Source: Gammaproteobacteria bacterium
Lineage (GTDB): Bacteria; Pseudomonadota; Gammaproteobacteria; HK1
NCBI GenBank assembly: GCA_013042035.1
Contig: JABDQX010000399.1
Location: forward strand, 1 to 5,985
Length of the DNA stretch: 5,985 nt
Direction of reading: 5' to 3'
Below the pieces are notes generated by a model. It did no database searches. It saw only the letters and a list, made by a program, of their open reading frames with translations, and was not told where the DNA came from. Shown here one piece after another: positions 1 to 4,577 of the stretch. Numbering within the stretch: the stretch's first letter is position 1; each line of letters starts with the position of its first letter. A program made the position numbers and the translations under genes.

Positions 1-555
1 GCCCTCGGCGCCGCCGAGAGCGGGCATCCTCACGCGGCCATCGGTATTACCCGCGGCCTGTCCCTGGTGACTGCCGCCGAACTACCCCTTGCGCTGGCCA
101 TCTTCTCGGTGGCGTTACAGTATGAAACATTGTCCATTACCGAGATCGTCGCGGCCCAGCAGGGCGGCATCACGAATTGGACTGTGTTCACCAACCCCTT
201 TGCGGTGTGGGCGGCGACGCTCTCCTTCCTCGGTTCGGCCATGCGCCCTCCCTTCGATGTGGTGGTCGCGCCCCAGGAGATCCCGATTGGACCGCCCACT
301 GAATATCACTCGTCCTATCTTGCCATGATGCAGACCAACCGGGCGATCTTCCCCATCGCCAAAATTGTGCTTTTTGTCAGTCTCTTCTTTGGTGGCGCGG
401 CTAGCTGGCCTGTGTTTTTCCTCAAGGTAATCCTGTTCTATCTGTCCTCGGTATTCGTTGGCGTGGTTTTCCCGCGTTTCCGGGTCGAACAATCGGTTCG
501 CTGGTTCCTGATCTGGGCGGTGCCACTGGGAATCCTTGCTGTCGTACTGGTCTAG
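1..555 (+). CDS. NuoH-like membrane subunit of a complex I-related complex (3' part only)
   Basis: The reading frame is open from base 1 to a TAG at 553-555, giving 184 residues. The family is about 320 residues long, so the N-terminal part lies upstream of the window. The protein is hydrophobic, with likely membrane segments near residues 22-42, 66-80, 117-155 and 165-183. It carries the NuoH/hydrogenase subunit 1 signature around residues 80-103: RPPFD, then QEI, G97 and TEY. This family anchors the peripheral arm and forms the connecting region between the redox site and the ion pumps. Compared with complex I, where the loop reads roughly FDxxExExE, the first two acidic positions are V and P here; E93 and E101 are kept. 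The NuoB-, NuoC- and NuoD-like genes follow directly, so it is the membrane anchor of the same complex. I am sure of the family; assignment to the Mbx/Mbs-like branch rests on the neighbours. Confidence 0.88.
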   Translation, partial: ALGAAESGHPHAAIGITRGLSLVTAAELPLALAIFSVALQYETLSITEIVAAQQGGITNWTVFTNPFAVWAATLSFLGSAMRPPFDVVVAPQEIPIGPPTEYHSSYLAMMQTNRAIFPIAKIVLFVSLFFGGAASWPVFFLKVILFYLSSVFVGVVFPRFRVEQSVRWFLIWAVPLGILAVVLV

Positions 556-566
556 CGAAGCTTCGC
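555..566. repeat. 12-bp perfect palindrome after the NuoH-like gene
   Basis: GCGAAGCTTCGC reads the same on both strands and begins at the last base of the stop codon. The half GCGAAGCT recurs at 635-642, 22 bp before the next start codon. There is no loop and no T-run, so it does not look like an intrinsic terminator. It could be a protein-binding site or a chance occurrence. The rest of the 556-663 gap shows nothing I can name. Confidence 0.3.
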
Positions 567-663
567 CTCGAACCTTTGATGGATGGTTCGGCATTGGTAA
601 ATGCAATCGATACTTGGTGGAATTTGACTCATTTGCGAAGCTGAGCGGGAAGTAAACAAAGTA

Positions 664-1305
664 ATGAAAGAAGAATTAAAAAAACGCATCATCAAGGGGC
701 CGGATGGGTTCGAATTCGAGGTCGATCCCATCAGGGATTACTATTGCGAAGCAAGGCCCGCAGTCGAGCCGCCGGCGTACATGAAGATCGTCGAGGATCT
801 GTTCAACTGGGCTCGCGCCGAATCGCTTTGGATCCTCGGTTTTGGTACCGGCTGTGGCGCCATCGAGATGCGCCCGTTGATGACGCCGCGCTTCGATGCC
901 TATCGTTTCGGCGTACAGTGGCGACCGACCCCACGCCAAGCCAATCTCTTTATCATTTCGGGGTATCTGTCCGTGAAGACCCTGAAGCGGGCGATTCGTT
1001 CCTACGAGCAGATGCAAAACCCAAAATACGTTATTGGTCTGGGTTCGTGCACCATCAACGGTGGGATGTACTGGGATTCCTACAACACTGTTAAGCGGCT
1101 GGACGATTATCTACCGGTCGACCTCTATATAGCAGGTTGTATGCCGCGCCCCGAAGCACTCCTGGCCGGTTTCGAGGAATTGAAGCGGATCATCCGCGCG
1201 GGCGAGGGCGAGGGCGCCAATCGCTACGCGGAGAATTTTGACTGGTACAAGGCGAATCAGAAGCGGGTGATCCATGACTGGGATATGCCGGACTACAACT
1301 GGTAG
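664..1305 (+). CDS. NuoB-like (20 kDa) Fe-S subunit with an incomplete cysteine set
   Basis: This 213-residue protein matches the NuoB/[NiFe]-hydrogenase small-subunit fold along residues 55-185. Visible landmarks are GCGAIEM (C64), the RFGV stretch, TPRQANLFIISG, GSC (C129) and AGCMPRPEALL (C159). In complex I the four ligands of the terminal cluster N2 are a tandem CC, the GSC cysteine and the GCP cysteine. Here the tandem pair is C64-G65, so only three ligands are seen. Group 4 hydrogenases use CxxC at that place, and this is absent too. The subunit should carry the last [4Fe-4S] cluster of the electron path at the interface with the NuoD-like subunit. The 108-bp gap before it is long for a nuo-type operon and the ribosome binding site is weak. 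The start is the first ATG and fits the family's short N-terminal extension. C28 is an extra cysteine of unknown role. Confidence 0.92.
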   Translation: MKEELKKRIIKGPDGFEFEVDPIRDYYCEARPAVEPPAYMKIVEDLFNWARAESLWILGFGTGCGAIEMRPLMTPRFDAYRFGVQWRPTPRQANLFIISGYLSVKTLKRAIRSYEQMQNPKYVIGLGSCTINGGMYWDSYNTVKRLDDYLPVDLYIAGCMPRPEALLAGFEELKRIIRAGEGEGANRYAENFDWYKANQKRVIHDWDMPDYNW

Positions 1306-1395
1306 TGCTGCGCACGGCAACTTTGTTAGAGGTAGATTCCCTACAATACGTTGGCTGAGAACATAAAAATAATCGATAGCACTTATGCGGTTCGT

Positions 1396-1400
1396 GGTGA
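1396..1400 (+). promoter_or_regulatory. Ribosome binding site for the NuoC-like gene
   Basis: GGTGA lies 6 bp before ATG 1407. It favours this ATG over the in-frame TTG at 1404. The remainder of the 1306-1406 gap has no promoter or terminator that I can support. Confidence 0.5.
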
Positions 1401-1406
1401 TAGTTG

Positions 1407-1937
1407 ATGCAAAAACTCTACGCAAAACTGAATAAACTGTTTCCTCTCGGCGAGCTGACCTGTCAGCGCGAGAATCTCGCCTTTGTCACCGTGTCTCGGG
1501 AGCATCTTCGATCGGTCCTTTTGCATCTGCGCGACCTGGAAGGTTTCCGCCATCTGGTGCTGCTGACGGCGGTCGATTGGATCGAGGAAGGCGCTTTTCA
1601 GTTGACCTATCTCCTCTCCGACCGGACAGAAGGCCGGGATATCGGTTTGCGGGTGATGCTGTCCCGCGAAGATGCCGCCATGGAAACCATCCACGACATA
1701 TGGCCCACCGCCGCCACCTATCAACGGGAGCTGCGCGAGATGTTCGGCATCGATTTCCCGGACAGTCCTGGCGTAAATGAGGAATTCGTGCTGGAAGGTT
1801 GGGTCGATATTCCGCCCAACCGCCGCGATTTCGACACCAAGAAATTCGCCGAGGAAAACTTCGGCCAGCGGCCCGGTCGGGAGACCAGGGATCCAGCCAA
1901 CCATATGAAAGAACAACTTTATCCGGACGGGGCCTGA
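1407..1937 (+). CDS. NuoC-like (30 kDa) peripheral subunit
   Basis: This 176-residue protein has the length and fold pattern of a stand-alone NuoC/hydrogenase subunit 5. The family signature is at about residues 98-117: DIWPTA, then YQRELREMFGIDFP, which corresponds to the WxxAxxxERExxDMFGIxF core of NuoC. The segment LVLLTAVDWIEEG near residues 50-62 is the usual first beta-strand region. The subunit binds no cofactor; it packs the NuoD- and NuoI-like subunits together in the cytoplasmic arm. After the signature the usual HPDLRRI-type segment is replaced by a divergent stretch with an acidic and basic tail (residues 118-176), which marks it as outside canonical complex I. The stop codon is one base before the start of the NuoD-like gene, so the two are translationally linked. 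Confidence 0.9.
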   Translation: MQKLYAKLNKLFPLGELTCQRENLAFVTVSREHLRSVLLHLRDLEGFRHLVLLTAVDWIEEGAFQLTYLLSDRTEGRDIGLRVMLSREDAAMETIHDIWPTAATYQRELREMFGIDFPDSPGVNEEFVLEGWVDIPPNRRDFDTKKFAEENFGQRPGRETRDPANHMKEQLYPDGA

Positions 1938-1938
1938 C

Positions 1939-3120
1939 ATGTCGTATCACTTCCAACCGGACCGCAGTCAATATCCGCAAAAGAAGGCCGACGGTACGCT
2001 CGACATCGATCTGGCCTCGGGCAAATACCTCAAACTCTGGCAGGGACCGCAACACCCCGGCATTACCGGCAACATGTCGGTGGAGCTGACCGTTTGCGGC
2101 GATGAGGTGGTGGAAGGAAAGACCCATGTGGGCTATCTGCACCGCGGCTTCGAGAAGTTGATGGAGCGGCGCACCTTCATCCAGTGTTTCCCCATCGTCT
2201 GCCGCGTCTGTGTTCCGGAACCCGATTTCAACGAGTATTGCTACGCTGCGGCGGTGGAAGAACTGGCTGGCATCGAGTCCCCTGAGCGAGCCAACTGGAT
2301 CCGTACCCTGATTCTTGAAATGGGGCGCATCAACAGTTATCTGATGTATCTTGGGGGGCAGGCAGGCAGTTTCGGCATGGGCGTTATCGGTCAGTGGACC
2401 ACCTATGCCAGGGATCTGATGCTCGATCGCTTCGAGGAGCTGACCGGTGCCCGTATTTATCATATGTTCATTCTGCCCGGCGGAGTTCGAGATGGTCTGC
2501 CCGAAGGCTTCGAGAAGCGCATGGAAGAGACGCTGCTTGAGATCGAGAGCACCCTCGGCGATGTCTACGATGTGATGTTTTGCAACGCCGTTTTCAAAAA
2601 GCGGGCCGTCGGGGTTGGGTTTATCGATCCCGAGCTCATCGACCCCTATGGCGTCACCGGACCCAACGCTCGCGCCGCCGGCGTGGCTAGTGACGTGCGC
2701 AAGGACCAGCCTTACCTTGTCTATCCGGAGCTCGATTTCGAACCGGTGATTGGCCAGGATTCCGATATCTATGCCCGGGCCGACGTGCGTCGCCGCGATA
2801 CCCTGGTCTCCATCGACTTGGTGCGGCAGATGCTGGCCAAGATGCCGCGCACCGGTCCCTTGATGGCGAAAATACCCAATGTCCTGCACTGGAAGATCCC
2901 GCGAGGCGAGACCTATATTCGGGGCGAATGCTCGCGTGGCGAGTACGGCTATTATCTGGTCACCGACGGCAGCGGTTACCCGCGCCGCGTCAATGTGCGC
3001 GGTCCCTCGTACACCCACGCCGTCGCGCTGCTCGAACGGTTGATCGTCAATCTCGATATTGCTGATGTCGCGGGGCTTATGGTCTCGCTGCACACTTATC
3101 CACCGGAGATTGAGAGGTAA
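1939..3120 (+). CDS. NuoD-like (49 kDa) large subunit with half of a [NiFe] site
   Basis: This 393-residue protein aligns along its whole length with NuoD/Nqo4 and group 4 hydrogenase large subunits. Landmarks are GPQHPG (36-41), HVGYLHRGFEKLMERRT (63-79), the AVEELAGIESPERANWIR region (108-125) and SRGEYGYYLVTDGSGYPRR in the C-terminal third. Family landmarks allow residue-level reading. C88 and C91 (CRVC) sit where hydrogenases have the first nickel-binding CxxC. The second CxxC, DPCxxC at the C-terminus, is replaced by HTYPPEIER. The two quinone-binding residues of complex I (Thermus Nqo4 H38 and Y87) correspond to T43 and V92. Neither hydrogen nor quinone chemistry is therefore expected in its usual form. 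The start is ATG 1939, with GGACGGGG just upstream. It is probably co-transcribed with the genes on both sides. Confidence 0.92.
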   Translation: MSYHFQPDRSQYPQKKADGTLDIDLASGKYLKLWQGPQHPGITGNMSVELTVCGDEVVEGKTHVGYLHRGFEKLMERRTFIQCFPIVCRVCVPEPDFNEYCYAAAVEELAGIESPERANWIRTLILEMGRINSYLMYLGGQAGSFGMGVIGQWTTYARDLMLDRFEELTGARIYHMFILPGGVRDGLPEGFEKRMEETLLEIESTLGDVYDVMFCNAVFKKRAVGVGFIDPELIDPYGVTGPNARAAGVASDVRKDQPYLVYPELDFEPVIGQDSDIYARADVRRRDTLVSIDLVRQMLAKMPRTGPLMAKIPNVLHWKIPRGETYIRGECSRGEYGYYLVTDGSGYPRRVNVRGPSYTHAVALLERLIVNLDIADVAGLMVSLHTYPPEIER

Positions 3121-3166
3121 TTCCAACCCGGCGACTGCCGGAACTCACCAAAATGATCCACAACTC

Positions 3167-3172
3167 AAGGAG
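3167..3172 (+). promoter_or_regulatory. Strong ribosome binding site of the carbonic anhydrase gene
   Basis: AAGGAG lies 6 bp before ATG 3179. It fixes the start there rather than at the longer open frame beginning at 3059 inside the NuoD-like gene. It is the best ribosome binding site in the window, which suggests the protein is made in larger amounts than its neighbours. Confidence 0.8.
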
Positions 3173-3178
3173 TCAAAC

Positions 3179-3238
3179 ATGAAAATCAAACTAATGGCAG
3201 CAGTATTGGCCTCTGGCGTTATCGGCGCGGCCCATGCC
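3179..3238 (+). other. Sec signal peptide of the carbonic anhydrase
   Basis: The first 20 residues have a positively charged start (MKIK), a hydrophobic core rich in A, L, V and G, and an AHA-G cleavage site. This predicts cleavage after residue 20 and a mature protein starting GDSAN. There is no lipobox cysteine, so a soluble periplasmic product is expected. Confidence 0.85.
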
Positions 3239-3718
3239 GGAGATTCGGCCAATTCCATCACCCAGGAAGAAGTCGCTAACGCCCAAAAGACCTGGGGTGA
3301 CGCGATTGTCGCCATCGGTAATGCCTATACGAAGAAAGGCGACTATAAAGGATTGGCCGCGAGCACCGTAGATACATTGTATGGATATGATGAAGGCACG
3401 GTATTGTTCAAGCCCACAAAGGCCGCTGAAAAGCAGTTTCGCCTGACAGAAGAGGAAGCCGTGTCGTATTTCGTGACCGGTATCGAAGCCGAGGATCATG
3501 GGTTTGCCATTCAGCCCTGGACCAAGGTTCGCTTCGAAAACTCAGGCGTTATCATCGACAGTGATTCCGCTGTCGCCATGGGGAACTATTACTTTACGGA
3601 CGCCAATACCGGCAAGGAAGCCAAAGCCGAGTTTACTTTCGGATATGTCAAAAACGATGACGGAAAACTGCTGATTAATCTCCACCACTCGTCATTCCCG
3701 TATAAGCCTCAGCATTAG
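3179..3718 (+). CDS. Exported iota-class carbonic anhydrase (SnoaL/CaMKII-association-domain fold)
   Basis: This 179-residue protein has a signal peptide and a single domain. The C-terminus carries HHSSFP at residues 169-174, the HHSSxP hallmark of iota-carbonic anhydrases (COG4337, NTF2-like fold). Other typical blocks are LYGYDEG, VLFKPTKA, FRLTEEEAVSYFV, EDHGFAIQPWTKVRFEN, AMGNYYFTD and FTFGYV. The family interconverts CO2 and bicarbonate; structures of some members show a metal-free site, while a Burkholderia member was described with zinc. Close relatives are often mislabelled as phosphoribosyl-AMP cyclohydrolase. Export implies a periplasmic location. The gene begins 58 bp after the NuoD-like stop with no visible terminator between, so it is likely part of the same transcript. 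Activity and class come from the motif and overall pattern, not from a search. Confidence 0.82.
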   Translation: MKIKLMAAVLASGVIGAAHAGDSANSITQEEVANAQKTWGDAIVAIGNAYTKKGDYKGLAASTVDTLYGYDEGTVLFKPTKAAEKQFRLTEEEAVSYFVTGIEAEDHGFAIQPWTKVRFENSGVIIDSDSAVAMGNYYFTDANTGKEAKAEFTFGYVKNDDGKLLINLHHSSFPYKPQH

Positions 3719-3822
3719 TCCGCATGTATTGATTGCCAAGCGCCCGCGTAAACCTTCCGGCCGCAGGAAAATGGCGAAACATCATCCGGACGCCGCGCGT
3801 TCGGATTTGGGCAAACAATCCT

Positions 3823-3834
3823 GATTCAGGGGAC
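3823..3834 (+). repeat. Left copy of a 12-bp inverted repeat around the toxin-antitoxin pair
   Basis: GATTCAGGGGAC here is the exact reverse complement of 4490-4501. It lies in the 178-bp gap (3719-3896) between the carbonic anhydrase and toxin genes. That gap otherwise shows only weak hairpin potential and no clear promoter or terminator. A sequence with this GGGGAC core resembles short repeats I associate with REP-type or IS200-like elements in proteobacteria; that association is from memory. Confidence 0.55.
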
Positions 3835-3896
3835 AACAAGCCCGTGGAACAAACCGGTAAAACGGCGAGGGAAAGCCGAAAAGACGATGATAATAA

Positions 3897-4217
3897 ATGA
3901 TGGCTGTTGCGTCGCGGACAGTACAGGAGTACGTAACTGCCGAGGGAAAAATCCCTTTCGGGAATGGCTTCACGCTCTTCGCGATATCCGTGCGCGTGCG
4001 AAAATCCGCGTTCGGTAACTTCGGTGACGCCAAATCCATTGGTGACGGCGTATTAGAGCTGCGGATTCCGTATGGTCCTGGGTGCCGGGTATATTTTGCG
4101 AGGGAGGGAAGCAGCACCGTTATCCTGCTGCTGTGCGGCGGTGACAAATCAACGCAAAAACGTGATATCAGTACCGCGAAAGGTTACTGGCTGGACTACC
4201 AGCGGAGATCGTCATGA
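3897..4217 (+). CDS. RelE/HigB-type toxin whose central helix region is read out of frame
   Basis: This 106-residue open frame belongs to the addiction-module killer (Gp49/HigB-like) family. The N-terminus EYVTAEGKIPF (11-21) and the second half from GNFGD (40-44) through ELRIPYGPG, RVYFA, LLLCGGDKSTQ to the YWLDYQRR tail are typical. Such proteins are ribosome-dependent mRNA endonucleases. Residues 22-38 do not match the family. The +2 frame across 3953-4015, however, reads PFREWLHALRDIRARAKIRV, which is the expected helical core, and then hits TAA at 4016. A small deletion near the A-run at 3947-3951 and a second loss near 4010 appear to cancel, so the frame stays open while the core is scrambled. 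Toxicity is doubtful. Start ATG 3897 or ATG 3900 is possible; neither has a clear ribosome binding site. It overlaps the antitoxin by 4 bp. Confidence 0.8.
   Translation: MMAVASRTVQEYVTAEGKIPFGNGFTLFAISVRVRKSAFGNFGDAKSIGDGVLELRIPYGPGCRVYFAREGSSTVILLLCGGDKSTQKRDISTAKGYWLDYQRRSS
4204..4207 (+). promoter_or_regulatory. Ribosome binding site of the antitoxin gene
   Basis: GGAG, 6 bp before ATG 4214, lies inside the end of the toxin gene. Together with the ATGA overlap it supports coupled translation and this start. Confidence 0.6.
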
Positions 4218-4498
4218 TAAAGGCATCCGTAGACTATGAGCCGGATCTCAAGGAAGCTCTGGCCGATCCGGAGGAAGCGGCGGCATACCTGAATGCCGCC
4301 CTGGAAGATGGTTCCCGTGACGTATTCCTTCTTGCGCTTAAAGATATTGCGAATGCGCGTGATCCGATATGCGAGCCATCGCCCGACCGTGAGAATATTT
4401 CAGCAAAGGGGTTTCTCGATCTTTCCGGTTTGGAGGCATTGCTGGACTCATTGGGCCTCAAACTGACCGTTGAGCCAAAGCAGGTTTTGGTCCCCTGA
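4214..4498 (+). CDS. Antitoxin of the pair, with an eroded helix-turn-helix
   Basis: This 94-residue protein fits the addiction-module antidote family that normally follows this toxin type. The N-terminal half (DPEEAAAYLNAALEDG, LLALKDIANAR) and the end (LEALLDSLGLKLTVEP) match. Between them the family has a DNA-binding helix-turn-helix of the form GMxxIAxxTGLxRExLYRxLS. Here residues 50-65 read DPICEPSPDRENISAK instead. Part of the missing motif, MRAIARP, appears in another frame at 4369-4389. RENI and SAKG survive in the main frame, but the residues expected between them are absent. Small indels have probably removed the DNA-binding unit, so autoregulation of the operon is unlikely. The gene overlaps the toxin by 4 bp. 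Its stop codon lies inside the right copy of the flanking inverted repeat. Confidence 0.75.
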   Translation: MIKASVDYEPDLKEALADPEEAAAYLNAALEDGSRDVFLLALKDIANARDPICEPSPDRENISAKGFLDLSGLEALLDSLGLKLTVEPKQVLVP

Positions 4499-4501
4499 AT
4501 C
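4490..4501 (-). repeat. Right copy of the 12-bp inverted repeat
   Basis: GTCCCCTGAATC is the exact reverse complement of 3823-3834. It includes the last codons and the TGA of the antitoxin. The two copies bracket 679 bp containing both genes, as a small mobile cassette or a repeat-bounded insertion would. The 79 bp from here to the next start codon contains an AT-rich stretch but no promoter I can support. Confidence 0.55.
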
Positions 4502-4577
4502 GTAAGGCATTGAGTCACCTAATAATTTGTACTAGTCATGGCGCATCGAAAAAGCCGAACTGGGAAACGTTAACCTA

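Noticed and set aside
1322..1379. Possible promoter before the NuoC-like gene (TACAAT at 1342-1347; TTGGCT at 1351-1356)
   Set aside because: No partner hexamer occurs at a usual spacing for either candidate.
1939..3120. Catalytic [NiFe] hydrogenase large subunit
   Set aside because: The C-terminal DPCxxC motif needed for the nickel site is missing, and the small subunit lacks the hydrogenase CxxC.
664..3120. Ordinary NADH:quinone oxidoreductase (complex I)
   Set aside because: The tandem CC of NuoB and both quinone-binding residues of NuoD are absent, and the gene order is not that of a nuo operon.
1486..3126. Long open frame on the minus strand (546 codons) opposite the NuoC- and NuoD-like genes
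   Set aside because: It lies antisense to two genes with clear family signatures, its product shows no recognisable domain, and such shadows are common in GC-rich coding DNA.
3179..3718. Phosphoribosyl-AMP cyclohydrolase (HisI), a common database label for such proteins
   Set aside because: No HisI metal-binding cysteine motif is present, the protein is exported, and the HHSSxP block points to iota-carbonic anhydrase.
3754..3806. Possible terminator hairpins after the carbonic anhydrase gene
   Set aside because: Stems are only 4-5 bp and no T-run follows.
4510..4538. Possible promoter before the fusion gene (TTGAGT, AATAAT, TACTAG)
   Set aside because: The elements do not combine at 16-18 bp spacing; the region is merely AT-rich.
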